Positions 46,766 to 56,289 of a stretch of DNA of 59,894 nucleotides are shown piece by piece. Under the pieces are notes generated by a model. It had not been told where the DNA came from and ran no database searches. It worked only from the letters and a program-made list of their open reading frames with translations. Source of the DNA: Legionella septentrionalis (GTDB lineage Bacteria > Pseudomonadota > Gammaproteobacteria > Legionellales > Legionellaceae); assembly GCF_003989745.1 (NCBI RefSeq), contig NZ_RZGS01000012.1:1-59894 (forward strand). Direction: 5' to 3'. The position numbers were made by a program, and so were the translations under genes. How positions within the stretch are numbered: position 1 is the first letter of the stretch; every line of letters starts with the position of its first letter.

Positions 46766-48286
46766 ATGGATTTATTATCAAATCTTAATATTTCAGAACT
46801 TAATTCTGGTGCTTACAGTGGTTACAGCTGGAAAAGCGCCTACAACCATCATCGCTTAGTTTCCATAAATCCAAGTAATGGTGAAAAAATTGCTGAAGTT
46901 TCCAGCTGTTCTATCGATGATTATCAAGAAGTCATGAAACGCGCAGAGGCAGCTTTTTTGCTCTGGCGTAAATTTCCGGCACCCAAACGCGGGGAAATTA
47001 TCCGTCAAATCGGCCAAGCCCTGCGGGAACATAAAGACTGGTTAGGCAGTTTGGTTTCCCTGGAAATGGGGAAATCCAAGCAAGAAGGCGATGGTGAAGT
47101 ACAGGAAATGATTGATATTGCCGATTTTGCAGTAGGACAGTCGCGCATGTTATATGGTAAGACCATGCATTCTGAGAGGCCAAATCATCGAATGTATGAA
47201 CAATGGCATCCATACGGCATTGTTAGCGTTATTTCTGCCTTCAACTTTCCTGTCGCTGTCTGGGCTTGGAATGCTTTCATTGCAGCAATTTGCGGAAATG
47301 TGACTTTGTGGAAACCCTCCGCGAAAACTCCATTGTGTGCCATTGCCGTACAGCATATATGTAATGAGGTTTTACAGAAAAACAATTGTCCCGACATCTT
47401 TTCTTTAATTATTCCATCTTCGCATGCTGTCGCTGAAGCAATGGTCGAAGATGCCCGCATACCGTTGGTTTCATTTACCGGCTCTACAGCGGTAGGCAAA
47501 AAAGTAGCGACCAAGGTTGCGGCACGCCTTGGTCGATCTATCCTGGAACTGGGTGGTAACAACGCCATTATCCTTGATGAGACTGCGGATTTAAAATTAG
47601 CCATTCCCTCCATTGTGTTTGGTGCGGTTGGGACTGCAGGGCAGCGTTGTACGTCAACTCGCCGCCTGTTTGTGCATCATTCTATTTTTCAAGAAGTAAG
47701 CAAACGCCTGCAGCATGCATATGAGCAAATTACAATCGGTGATCCATTGGACAGTAAAAATTTAATGGGTCCTTTAATTGATAAACAAGCTGTAGAGCAA
47801 TTTAACCAGGCAATTTCCCGGATTAAAACAGCTGGTGGGCAAATTTTATTCGGTGGTGAATCTCTCAATCGACAGGGATGCTTTGTTCAACCTACTTTGG
47901 TGACGGGGCTTGCTAACCAAGATGACATAGTTCAAGAGGAAACGTTTGCACCTATCCTTTATCTTATGCCTTACCATTCTTTGGATGAAGCCATCGAATT
48001 ACAAAATGGTGTGCCGCAGGGTTTATCTTCAGCGATTTTCACCCAGAATTTAAAATCCGCGGAGCAATTTCTAAGCGCCATAGGAAGTGACTGTGGAATT
48101 GCAAACGTAAATATAGGTACATCCGGAGCTGAAATAGGCGGTGCTTTTGGAGGAGAAAAAGAAACAGGTGGCGGGCGTGAATCCGGTTCGGATTCCTGGA
48201 AAGCTTATATGCGCCGCCAAACGAATACCATCAATTGGGGCGATACTTTGCCTTTGGCGCAAGGAATACGTTTCGACTTGTCTTAA
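46766..48286 (+). CDS. ALDH7-like aminoadipate-semialdehyde dehydrogenase
   Basis: A 506-residue NAD-dependent aldehyde dehydrogenase. The catalytic Cys is in [14 protein letters not shown], the general-base Glu in [12 protein letters not shown], and the cofactor loop in [12 protein letters not shown]. Long runs ([39 protein letters not shown]) are diagnostic of the ALDH7/antiquitin branch, which oxidises 2-aminoadipate semialdehyde to aminoadipate. The start is the ATG at 46766 after AGGAG; a GTG lies one codon earlier. The downstream FadN-type gene follows after 24 bases. Confidence 0.87.
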   Translation: MDLLSNLNISELNSGAYSGYSWKSAYNHHRLVSINPSNGEKIAEVSSCSIDDYQEVMKRAEAAFLLWRKFPAPKRGEIIRQIGQALREHKDWLGSLVSLEMGKSKQEGDGEVQEMIDIADFAVGQSRMLYGKTMHSERPNHRMYEQWHPYGIVSVISAFNFPVAVWAWNAFIAAICGNVTLWKPSAKTPLCAIAVQHICNEVLQKNNCPDIFSLIIPSSHAVAEAMVEDARIPLVSFTGSTAVGKKVATKVAARLGRSILELGGNNAIILDETADLKLAIPSIVFGAVGTAGQRCTSTRRLFVHHSIFQEVSKRLQHAYEQITIGDPLDSKNLMGPLIDKQAVEQFNQAISRIKTAGGQILFGGESLNRQGCFVQPTLVTGLANQDDIVQEETFAPILYLMPYHSLDEAIELQNGVPQGLSSAIFTQNLKSAEQFLSAIGSDCGIANVNIGTSGAEIGGAFGGEKETGGGRESGSDSWKAYMRRQTNTINWGDTLPLAQGIRFDLS

Positions 48287-48310
48287 GTTAATTTTTGGAA
48301 GGAATTGAAT

Positions 48311-50677
48311 ATGCAAGAGCCATTTTTCATTAAGAAAATTGCGGTTCTCGGAGCAGGGGTCATGGGAGCACAAATAGCCGCCCATTGCATCAACGCGGGG
48401 ATTGAAACTTTATTATTTGATTTAGCAGCTAAAGAAGGGGGTTTGAATAGCCTAATAGATCAAGCTGTGAAGAATTTGACTAAATTGAAGCCCTCACCTC
48501 TAGCTACCCCTCAGTCTGCTTCTTTGTTAAAAATAAGAAATTATGAAGAAAATCTGGCGGAACTTAGCGATTGTGACTTGATTATTGAAGCCATTGCAGA
48601 ACGTTTGGATTGGAAACAGGATTTGTATCAGCGCATTTCACCTTATCTTGGCGAGCAATCCATCCTTGTTACCAATACCTCTGGTCTTAGCATTAACGTA
48701 TTGGCAGAAGCATTGCCTGAAAAAAATCGAGAGCATTTTTGCGGCGTTCATTTTTTCAATCCTCCCCGCTACATGCGTTTGACCGAGTTAATCCCGGCAA
48801 AATTGACTTCTGCCGTGCTGCTTGATGCCCTGGAAACATGGTTAACACGTTACCTTGGTAAAGGCGTTGTGCGTGCCAAGGATACCCCCAACTTTATTGC
48901 AAACCGGGTAGGCGTATTTTCCTTACTAGCTATTTTACACCGCGCACAAGAAATGAGCCTTTCCCTGGACGAAGTGGATAGCTTAACCGGCGTCTTAATC
49001 GGCCGGCCAAAATCTGCAACATTTCGCACCATGGATGTAGTAGGTCTGGATACCATGGAACACGTGGTGCGTACAATGGAAATGCAATTGCCTGCTGATC
49101 CTTGGCATGAATTATTTAAGTTGCCTGAGTGGCTGATGACTTTGATTCAAAAAGGTTATTTAGGGCAAAAGTCCGGTCAGGGTATTTATCGTAAGAATGG
49201 GAAAGCAATTGAAGTTTATGACGTTGAGCTTAAACAATATCGCCCTGTACAAGACAAGGTGAGTGATGAAATAAAAAACATCATGAAGCTGCCTGATGCA
49301 AGAGAGCGCATGCGGACTTTATTTATTGCAAATCACCCGCAAGCTCGGTTTTTAACGGCATGTTTTTTTGATTTGTTTCATTATTGCACATACCATCTGG
49401 CAGAGATTGCAGATTCAGTTCGTGATGTTGATTCTGCATTGCGCTGGGGGTTTGGTTGGCAGCAGGGTCCTTTTGAGATATGGCAAGCAGCAGGTGTTGA
49501 TATGGTCAAAGGATACCTGGAAAAAGCCATAGCTGAAAATAGGACCTTAAGTTCAGTTAAATTACCGGCTTGGGTGCTCCACTTGGATAATTTTTACACG
49601 AAAAAGGGCGCATTTTCACCTGTGGCCAATCAATATCAGGAACAAGATCATTTGGCGGTGTACGAACGCCAGTTTTTTAGTGAGAACGCCATTAAATGCA
49701 TTCATCCGACAAATCATCTTCTCTGGCAAAATCCTGCTGTAGAGTTATGGCATTTACAAGATGACATTGCTGTTATCAGTTTTAAAACCAAAGCAAATAC
49801 CATCGGTCAGGAAGTTTTAGATGGTTTTAATCAAGCTTTGGATATTGCAACTGCACAATGCCAGGGGTTAATCATCTATCAATATGATGCTAACAATTTT
49901 AGTGCAGGCGCGGACTTGCGTGGTGTAGGAGCACTTTTGCAGGCTAATAAACTGCAAGCTTTAGATGAAATGATCGCACAGTTTCAATGTTTGGCGATGC
50001 GTATTAAGTACAGCCCCATCCCTGTGGTTGCCGCACTGCGCGGGCGGGCATTAGGCGGGGGATGCGAATTAGTGATGCATTGCGCGGCCACCGTGGCCGC
50101 TTTTGAATCCTACCCTGGTTTGGTTGAAGTGGGGGCTGGATTAATTCCTGCTGGCGGTGGCTGTAAAGAAATGGCTTTGCGTGCGGCCGAGGAAGCAAAA
50201 GAGGCGGATTTATTTGTTTTCCTTAAACCTTATTTTGAGCAAATTGCCACAGGGTTTGTTGCTGGCAGCGCAACGGAGGCAGCAGAGCGTGGTTATTTAA
50301 AACCGCAAGATGTTTGGGTGATGAATACCAATGAAGTCCTATATGCAGCTCTTGCACAGGTTAAGTACATGCAAGCTGTAAACTACAGTCCACCATTGCC
50401 CGTAAAATTTAAAGTTGCAGGCCGGGAAGGGCATGCTCGTTTACAGATTGGATTAGTTAACTGGCTGGAAGGTGGATTTATATCCCAACACGATTATTTC
50501 CTTGCCAACCATTTGGCGCGTGTGCTTTGCGGTGGCGATCTTAATCAGGGTGAGCAAGTTGATGAAGCCTGGATACTTAAATTGGAAAGAGAAGCATTTA
50601 TTGCTCTTGCCGAAACATCTTTAACCCAAGCCCGAATCAAATATTTACTTGAAACTGGCAAGCCGTTGCGTAATTAG
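48311..50677 (+). CDS. fadN: FadN-type 3-hydroxyacyl-CoA dehydrogenase / enoyl-CoA hydratase
   Basis: A 788-residue beta-oxidation enzyme. The hydroxyacyl-CoA dehydrogenase domain comes first (VLGAGVMGAQIAAHCINAG at about residue 11, then NTSGLSINVLAEALP and HFFNPPRYMRLTELIP). The crotonase domain is last (about 490-700: FSAGADLRGVG; ALRGRALGGGCELVMH). This is the order of Bacillus FadN/YusL and the reverse of E. coli FadB. The crotonase half reads GLVEVGAGLIPAGGG where classic hydratases have a second Glu, which fits. The start ATG at 48311 follows GGAAGGA. fadA is 15 bases downstream. Confidence 0.9.
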   Translation: MQEPFFIKKIAVLGAGVMGAQIAAHCINAGIETLLFDLAAKEGGLNSLIDQAVKNLTKLKPSPLATPQSASLLKIRNYEENLAELSDCDLIIEAIAERLDWKQDLYQRISPYLGEQSILVTNTSGLSINVLAEALPEKNREHFCGVHFFNPPRYMRLTELIPAKLTSAVLLDALETWLTRYLGKGVVRAKDTPNFIANRVGVFSLLAILHRAQEMSLSLDEVDSLTGVLIGRPKSATFRTMDVVGLDTMEHVVRTMEMQLPADPWHELFKLPEWLMTLIQKGYLGQKSGQGIYRKNGKAIEVYDVELKQYRPVQDKVSDEIKNIMKLPDARERMRTLFIANHPQARFLTACFFDLFHYCTYHLAEIADSVRDVDSALRWGFGWQQGPFEIWQAAGVDMVKGYLEKAIAENRTLSSVKLPAWVLHLDNFYTKKGAFSPVANQYQEQDHLAVYERQFFSENAIKCIHPTNHLLWQNPAVELWHLQDDIAVISFKTKANTIGQEVLDGFNQALDIATAQCQGLIIYQYDANNFSAGADLRGVGALLQANKLQALDEMIAQFQCLAMRIKYSPIPVVAALRGRALGGGCELVMHCAATVAAFESYPGLVEVGAGLIPAGGGCKEMALRAAEEAKEADLFVFLKPYFEQIATGFVAGSATEAAERGYLKPQDVWVMNTNEVLYAALAQVKYMQAVNYSPPLPVKFKVAGREGHARLQIGLVNWLEGGFISQHDYFLANHLARVLCGGDLNQGEQVDEAWILKLEREAFIALAETSLTQARIKYLLETGKPLRN

Positions 50678-50692
50678 CAGGAGTTTATTTCA

Positions 50693-51877
50693 ATGACGGA
50701 CATTTATATTGTTGATGTATTACGAACCCCGGTAGGTAAAGCACCACGAGGAGTTTTTAGGCACACTTCCCCAGATGACTTGCTGATTCATGTTATGAAG
50801 CGAATCAAGGAGCGGAATAATAGGGTGGATTGGGAAAAAATAGCTGATGTAGTGATAGGTTGCGCTATGCCCGAAGCTGAGCAAGGAATGAACGTAGCCC
50901 GAATTTCCTCTCTGTTAGCAGGAATACCTGCCTCAGTGCCAGCCATGACCATCAATAGATTTTGTTCATCCGGGGTGCAAAGCATTGCCACTGCTGCAAA
51001 TACAATTGCCCAAACGGGGGCACCTTTTGCGTTGGCAGGAGGCGTGGAAAGCATGTCTAAAGTCCCATTGGGAGGAAATAAATACACCGCTAATCCAGCT
51101 ATTTTTACTGATGAGCATATAGGCATTGCTTATGGCATGGGCATTACTGCAGAAATCGTGGCCAAACGCTGGCAAATTTCACGACAGGAACAAGATGAAT
51201 TTGCTGCTGAAAGTCATAAGCGCGCAGTCGCAGCACAAAAACGCGGTGATTTTCATGCTGAAATTAGTCCCGTTGAAATTACATTGCGTAATCCTAATTT
51301 GTCCACAGGCGGGGTTGTTACTAAGAATCGTTTAATTTGTGAAGATGAAGGTCCCAGGGAAGATACCTCTTATGAAGTAATAGCTAAATTAAAACCAGTT
51401 TTTGCAGCACACGGTAGCATTACTGCGGGTAATAGCTCGCAAATGAGTGATGGTGCAGGCATTGCACTCTTAGCTAGCGAATGCGCTTTACAAGAATACG
51501 ATTTACAGCCCATGGGTCGCTTATTAAGCTATGCAATTGCCGGTGTACCGCCGGAAATTATGGGCATCGGGCCTGCTCACGCCATCCCCTTGGCTTTAAA
51601 GAGTGCGGGATTGACGCTTGAGCAATTGGATTGGATTGAGTTAAACGAGGCTTTTGCCGCACAAGCTTTGGCTGTTATCAAGGAACTTAAATTACCCCGG
51701 GAAAAAGTGAACCCGCTTGGAGGAGCAATTGCTTTAGGGCATCCGCTTGGGGCTACCGGTACAATACGCACAGCCACTTTGCTGCATGGATTAAGACGTA
51801 CGCGCCAACGGTATGGCATGGTGACCATGTGCATTGGAACAGGCATGGGTGCGGCTGCTATCTTTGAAGCTCTGTGA
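50693..51877 (+). CDS. fadA: acetyl-CoA acyltransferase (thiolase) FadA
   Basis: Thiolytic cleavage of 3-ketoacyl-CoA, the last step of beta-oxidation. The 394-residue thiolase has the acyl-enzyme Cys in INRFCSSGVQSI (near 90), the His in GGAIALGHPLGATG, and the second Cys in MCIGTGMGAA. It pairs with fadN, 15 bases upstream, to make a beta-oxidation complex; an acyl-CoA dehydrogenase is not in the window. Confidence 0.95.
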   Translation: MTDIYIVDVLRTPVGKAPRGVFRHTSPDDLLIHVMKRIKERNNRVDWEKIADVVIGCAMPEAEQGMNVARISSLLAGIPASVPAMTINRFCSSGVQSIATAANTIAQTGAPFALAGGVESMSKVPLGGNKYTANPAIFTDEHIGIAYGMGITAEIVAKRWQISRQEQDEFAAESHKRAVAAQKRGDFHAEISPVEITLRNPNLSTGGVVTKNRLICEDEGPREDTSYEVIAKLKPVFAAHGSITAGNSSQMSDGAGIALLASECALQEYDLQPMGRLLSYAIAGVPPEIMGIGPAHAIPLALKSAGLTLEQLDWIELNEAFAAQALAVIKELKLPREKVNPLGGAIALGHPLGATGTIRTATLLHGLRRTRQRYGMVTMCIGTGMGAAAIFEAL

Positions 51878-51933
51878 TTATATTGCTTAGGGCTATGTAA
51901 GAAGGCTTACTAGATTCTTTACTTGATCTTTAC

Positions 51934-51974
51934 AAACCGGCGTTTCATGGGAACTTGTGAGCGCTGGTTTTTTT
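51934..51974 (+). terminator. rho-independent terminator after fadA
   Basis: AAACCGGCG at 51934-51942 pairs with CGCTGGTTT at 51962-51970 (one G-T pair, 19-base loop), followed by a run of seven T bases (51968-51974). It ends the catabolic run. Confidence 0.75.
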
Positions 51975-52011
51975 GCCTAAAATTTAAGCAAATACCAAAT
52001 AAGGGGAAATT

Positions 52012-52455
52012 ATGCCTAATCAATTCAAACAACAATTACAAGAACAAAGAGAAAAAGAACAAAAAGAGAAAGAACAACAGCAAATGGAGTTGAGAGATGT
52101 TAAAAAAGTAAATGTTCGCCCAATAGACGAAGATGAACAGAAAAAGCGGGAAGCAATCGATTTATTAGTCAGCGATTATTTGGATTACTTGGAAAAACTA
52201 ACCAAAACACGTCCTGAAGAGCCTAAACCAGGAAAGGACGGCGGGGTTAATCTAAGCTTCCCCAGTGAAAAAGATGCAGAAAATTTTTTTAATGAACAAG
52301 CTGAAAAAAACCGCAGGTTTATCGTTGTTGATCCCAGTACGGATAAAGTGCTTTTTTATTCGAATGGCGATGGTTCCTTGCATCGTCCCGACAAAGATGT
52401 TCTTTTTTCTAAATTTGAAATGCCGGAACCAGAACAAAAAAGCTTCAAGCCTTAG
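52012..52455 (+). CDS. small charged protein of unknown function
   Basis: The 147-residue product is not recognised. Residues about 5-50 are a Gln/Glu/Lys-rich coil (QQLQEQREKEQKEKEQQQM), and the remainder is folded-looking (KDAENFFNEQAEKNRRFIVV; DKVLFYSNGDGSLHRPD). There is no signal peptide or membrane segment. It stands alone after the fadA terminator, with AAGGGG before the ATG. Similar small charged proteins occur in Legionella, but I can name no family. Confidence 0.65.
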   Translation: MPNQFKQQLQEQREKEQKEKEQQQMELRDVKKVNVRPIDEDEQKKREAIDLLVSDYLDYLEKLTKTRPEEPKPGKDGGVNLSFPSEKDAENFFNEQAEKNRRFIVVDPSTDKVLFYSNGDGSLHRPDKDVLFSKFEMPEPEQKSFKP

Positions 52456-52570
52456 TAGTAATGACTTTGCTGCAGGCCTCAGAAGCTGGGGCCAATAACT
52501 TTAACAAAACCAAACACTTAATCGATGCTATACTATACTTTACTTCAAGATGGGAAGATGATTTTAACGA

Positions 52571-53698
52571 ATGAGAAGTATAGTCCCGACCCATATCTCT
52601 AAAGATTGTTTGTCATTATTATTACAAGGTTCGTTGCGGGCTATACCTTTCAATATCATTTCCGCCCTCCTTTTGGTAATTGCACTTCATTATCACCGCG
52701 TACCTTTCTCAAAAATTATTCCGTGGATTAGTATCGTTTTTATCATTACACTCTCACGGATTATTCTAAGTAAAAAACAAATCGCGCAAGCTGAAAACGG
52801 CAGCCATTCCATAACTACTTTGCTGTCATTTATTGTCCTGACATTTCTCATGGGACTTACTTGGGGGGTCGGTTATTTTATTTTTTTACCCTATTTGGCT
52901 CCATTGCCTGAATTTATTATTCTTTTGGTTCTGGGAGGCATGTGTGCCGGCTCAATCGCATCGCTATCAATTTATATGCCCGCTTTTTATGCTTACGTTT
53001 TATCTATGTTTATTCCGGTCATTATCTACAATTATTATCTCAATACGTTTGACCGTATTTTATTGTCTAGCATGTTTTTGCTATTCATATTAATGCTCAT
53101 CATCACGGCTAATATAAATGGCAAAATGCTGCGAAAGATGGTAGCGCTTTCTGAAGATAAGCAAGTATTAATCGAGCAGTTATCTTCCATGTCAATAACT
53201 GATCCTCTTACCGGCTTATACAATCGACGCTATTTTGATAAAACCCTAAAAGAAGAATTGAATCGCTCAAAACGCAATAAATATGCGTTTACTTTAGTAT
53301 TCATAGATGTCGATAATTTTAAAATAATAAATGATAATTTAGGGCATCCTTCTGGGGATAAATTTCTAACTCATGTAGCTAACGTTTTGAAAGCCACTTT
53401 CAGGCGGGCTAATGATACAGTATTTCGGTTGGGAGGTGATGAGTTTGCAGCTATTCTGGTTAACACCCCCCTGGAAAATGCCATTGCCATTTGCAATAAG
53501 ATTCGTGACGAATTAAGTTTGCATCTTCATCCTAAGGGATTGGAAATATTTAGCAAAATTACCTTAAGCATAGGAATAGTCTCTATTCCCCATGACTCCA
53601 TCACCGATATAGAAGAAATAATTTCTAAAGCAGATCAGATTTTATACCAGGCAAAAAAAAGCGGGAAAAACTTGATTATTTCCGCCGACATCGGTTGA
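52571..53698 (+). CDS. membrane-bound diguanylate cyclase (GGDEF)
   Basis: Makes cyclic di-GMP. The 375-residue protein has about six membrane helices in the first 185 residues and a GGDEF domain (about 205-373) with an intact active site, GGDEF at 288-292. An RxxD inhibitory site (RAND) ends five residues before it, so the enzyme is likely product-inhibited. The N-terminal sensory part is not a known domain. Confidence 0.92.
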   Translation: MRSIVPTHISKDCLSLLLQGSLRAIPFNIISALLLVIALHYHRVPFSKIIPWISIVFIITLSRIILSKKQIAQAENGSHSITTLLSFIVLTFLMGLTWGVGYFIFLPYLAPLPEFIILLVLGGMCAGSIASLSIYMPAFYAYVLSMFIPVIIYNYYLNTFDRILLSSMFLLFILMLIITANINGKMLRKMVALSEDKQVLIEQLSSMSITDPLTGLYNRRYFDKTLKEELNRSKRNKYAFTLVFIDVDNFKIINDNLGHPSGDKFLTHVANVLKATFRRANDTVFRLGGDEFAAILVNTPLENAIAICNKIRDELSLHLHPKGLEIFSKITLSIGIVSIPHDSITDIEEIISKADQILYQAKKSGKNLIISADIG

Positions 53699-53729
53699 GT
53701 GGCATTGTCTAGAGGACGTACAGCAATGC

Positions 53730-55151
53730 TTAATGGCTAACGTTAAGATTAAGCCCAGTATTAATTTCCTGAGTTATCGCATCCTCGATTTGAAGCTCTT
53801 CTTCCCGGGAAGAATTATCTAATGGCTCATGAGCAGACTGAGGAGTTATCTCCTGTTCCATTTGGTTTTCCCTATTCTTGTCCACACCAAGGCTTGAGGC
53901 CATTTTTTTAGTAGAATCTTCAATGGGTACCCGTTCTACCGTGATATCACGTAGATAAAAGTGGGGGTAAAATATACGATCAATCAGCCAGTCGATGGCA
54001 GGTTTTAGTAAGCTATACCATAAACCAGCCAAGCCAGCACTTGCGGCTGGGGCTAATGTTATAGCAATTAAAGGAGTCAAAGGGGTAGAAATACCTGCAC
54101 TCGTAATAATGGTGAAAATCAGGAAGGCTATTATTAAACTGATACTTACCCACTTAATCATTTGCCACATTTTGGGATAGTTATGTACAGTTCGCCTTAA
54201 GACTGCTGCAAGGCTATAACTTTCTTCCAAAGTTACCCGCGCGCTGTCTTTCTTTTTTGATTTTCCTGCCAAGTATTGATGGTGCAAATTAAAGTATTCA
54301 GCTTTTTCTTTGGTGTTTATAATAACGCCATGGTCAGAATGGCAATTTCTGTATGTTTTGTCATGATGAAGTTCATTAACCTTTTGGTAAACTGCCAACA
54401 AAGCGTCATCCAACCGGTTGCTATCAACCTTAAGATCCAGCATGCCTTCCACTCGTATAGACGGGAAAGGTTTAAATTGAGTGCCGTTTTCCTGAAGAAA
54501 TTTTACTACACGCGCAAATGTAATAAAGCTTTCAGGGCTGAAAACAACGCCGCTGGGATTAATTGTTAAATGTTGAGTTTGAGCATGATATCCTGCAATT
54601 GCTTCTTCTTCTACTTTAGTCCGTTCGGGATAAAGACTAAAAGAGGGAGCTCGAAAGGTTATGGCTGGAAGTGGTACATTTGGATAAAGTGCCAAAACAT
54701 TACTCAACGGCAGACAGTTACGTAAGTCCTTGGTTTTATTTGCTAAACTGATACCCAAAAAATCCAGGGTGGCGGATGTGATTAAATTGCCCGGGGTGGG
54801 ATCTAACAAAGCCAAATTAATTTCCAGTAAATTTTTTTCTACTGTCGACAATTGCTTGGCTAAAAGAAGCAGGCCAGTAGCACCGCGGCTATGTCCATAA
54901 GCGTTCAAGGAAACAGTATTACCCTTTTTAATCTCCGCAGCAATTTGTTCAATTACTTTCTGGCAGTGTTGATCCAGGCCGGTGCCAAAAATAGTGCCTG
55001 ATAGTCCATGTGTTATGCCGCAACCATCAAATGCAATAAGCCGTTGGGCGTCAGATTCGATGTGTTCTGTCAAGAATCCAACTAAAGTATCGGTATTATT
55101 TGCTGCATCTTCTGCGCCGCTAAAAAACACATTGAACGTAACATGTGGCAT
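53730..55151 (-). CDS. DUF2235-like alpha/beta hydrolase with membrane hairpin, effector-like
   Basis: A 473-residue protein. Residues about 1-250 look like an alpha/beta hydrolase: the nucleophile elbow is NAYGHSRGATG (Ser near residue 90), as in DUF2235-type hydrolases, with a likely acid in LALLDPTPGN. Further on are a hydrophobic hairpin (about 335-390: LIIAFLIFTIITSAGI; ITLAPAASAGLAGLWYS) and an acidic C-terminus (NSSREEELQIEDAITQEI). No signal peptide is present. An acidic, Glu-rich tail and an internal membrane hairpin are common in Dot/Icm substrates; the role as an effector is inference. The substrate is unknown, and lipase or esterase activity is the simplest guess. Confidence 0.72.
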   Translation of the reverse strand: MPHVTFNVFFSGAEDAANNTDTLVGFLTEHIESDAQRLIAFDGCGITHGLSGTIFGTGLDQHCQKVIEQIAAEIKKGNTVSLNAYGHSRGATGLLLLAKQLSTVEKNLLEINLALLDPTPGNLITSATLDFLGISLANKTKDLRNCLPLSNVLALYPNVPLPAITFRAPSFSLYPERTKVEEEAIAGYHAQTQHLTINPSGVVFSPESFITFARVVKFLQENGTQFKPFPSIRVEGMLDLKVDSNRLDDALLAVYQKVNELHHDKTYRNCHSDHGVIINTKEKAEYFNLHHQYLAGKSKKKDSARVTLEESYSLAAVLRRTVHNYPKMWQMIKWVSISLIIAFLIFTIITSAGISTPLTPLIAITLAPAASAGLAGLWYSLLKPAIDWLIDRIFYPHFYLRDITVERVPIEDSTKKMASSLGVDKNRENQMEQEITPQSAHEPLDNSSREEELQIEDAITQEINTGLNLNVSH

Positions 55152-55168
55152 GTTAAACTTCCGAATAG

Positions 55169-55197
55169 TTCAAAATTTGCGCATTTTAGCATATTAT
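55169..55197 (+). promoter_or_regulatory. candidate plus-strand promoter for a small transcript
   Basis: TTCAAA at 55169-55174 and TATTAT at 55192-55197 have a 17-base spacer. Transcription would start near 55204 and run into the terminator-like palindrome at 55238-55269. This is only a sequence match. Confidence 0.3.
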
Positions 55198-55237
55198 TTA
55201 GACGTGAACAATTATGAGGAAAGAAGCAATGAAGATT

Positions 55238-55269
55238 ACTGAGGTTGCTGCAGCAACCTCAGTTTTTTT
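55238..55269 (+). terminator. perfect palindrome with T run
   Basis: ACTGAGGTTGCTG at 55238-55250 pairs perfectly with CAGCAACCTCAGT at 55251-55263, followed by TTTTTTT to 55269. It has the form of a terminator for the plus strand, although no annotated plus-strand gene lies upstream. It also lies just after the stop codon of the minus-strand gene at 55272, where it could end that transcript. Confidence 0.65.
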
Positions 55270-55271
55270 AA

Positions 55272-55529
55272 TTATTCTTGAACTTCGCAGGTGATCTTGG
55301 TGCAATCTCTGCAATTCTTGGCAGCAAAAGCAAAAGAATCAGAAGCAGAGCCTGCTTGGTTGGCCATTTTATCATCTGCTGCTTTGTCATCGGCAACATC
55401 GCTGCTGCTGGCATTGGTTGTGCAAATCCATTTGGTGTTCATATCGGTTTTTGCAACAGTATCAGCAGCGAAGGAAGCTGAGGAGCCTAACATTAAGCTA
55501 CAAACTACTAATGCGAATATTCTTTTCAT
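55272..55529 (-). CDS. small exported protein with cysteine pair, unknown function
   Basis: An 85-residue precursor with a signal peptide (MKRIFALVVCSLMLGSSASFA). The mature 60 or so residues are Asp/Ala/Ser-rich with cysteines in WICTTNAS and NCRDCTKITCEV at the end. A disulfide or metal-binding role is possible; I recognise no family. The stop is 8 bases from the palindrome at 55238. Confidence 0.65.
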   Translation of the reverse strand: MKRIFALVVCSLMLGSSASFAADTVAKTDMNTKWICTTNASSSDVADDKAADDKMANQAGSASDSFAFAAKNCRDCTKITCEVQE

Positions 55530-55666
55530 GATTTGTCCCTTTGATTATTAATAGAAGATTAAACTAATGCTTTTAAAGCATATACATTTTTACTCTTTTT
55601 TCCCACTATTTTAAAGATTTTTAATAGGATTTATCATCATGAGAAAATAAAAAGACAGCTTGCGCA

Positions 55667-56230
55667 GTGTACAATAAAATTTCAGATTGGTTTGAGGCAC
55701 ATAGGAATCAAGAATTAATGGAGAGATTTTACCCTGACTTTATCACTGAGAACATCCCAATAGAAAGCAAGATACTGGACGTAGGTTGCGGCACAGGGTT
55801 CTCCAATAGCAAAATTTTTTATTGAAAGAGGCTATAAGATAACAGGAGTCGATGCCAGTGAAAAATGATTGCCAAATGTAGAATGCGTTTTCCCACTGAA
55901 ACCTGGCTGTTGGCAAATATGAGAAAGCTTGTCCTGAGAGAAAAATTTAATCCGTACTGGCCTGGCACAGTTTTTTCATTTACCTCATGCTGAGCAGCCC
56001 AGCACATTAAAACGATTAGTGTCATTTCTTCGTGCAAAAGGCTTATTGGTTTTGACGGTCCAAAATTTGAGGAAGTTTGGAGTGAGAATGGTGGTGAGTT
56101 GCTTTATCGCGCCTCTTTATCTGCCGAAGAATACACTCGCCTTCTTGATGAGAATGGGTTAAAAACATTACTTCATAAGATGCAAGATGCACAATGTGGT
56201 GATGCCACGGTGTGGATTGCGCAAAAATGA
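55667..56230 (+). pseudogene. decayed class I methyltransferase
   Basis: The frame from GTG at 55667 reads through DWFEAHRNQELMERFYPDF to a perfect motif I, ILDVGCGTGFSN. It then stops at a TGA. Matching continues in other frames: FFIERGYKITGVDASEK, LVSFLRAKGLLVL, and at the end LLDENGLKTLLHKMQD and GDATVWIAQK with TGA at 56230. At least three frameshifts or stops divide the gene, so it cannot make a whole methyltransferase. It lies directly upstream of and overlaps the 5' part of the beta-lactamase frame. Confidence 0.75.
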
Positions 56231-56289
56231 ATTTTACTTACTGCATTAAGTGTTATTTAATCGCATGTTTTACCAGCCTAAAAATTAAA

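Noticed and set aside
52480-52505. A short hairpin (ggcctca with tggggcc) after the charged small protein
   Set aside because: The stem has a G-T pair and no T run, so it is not counted as a terminator.
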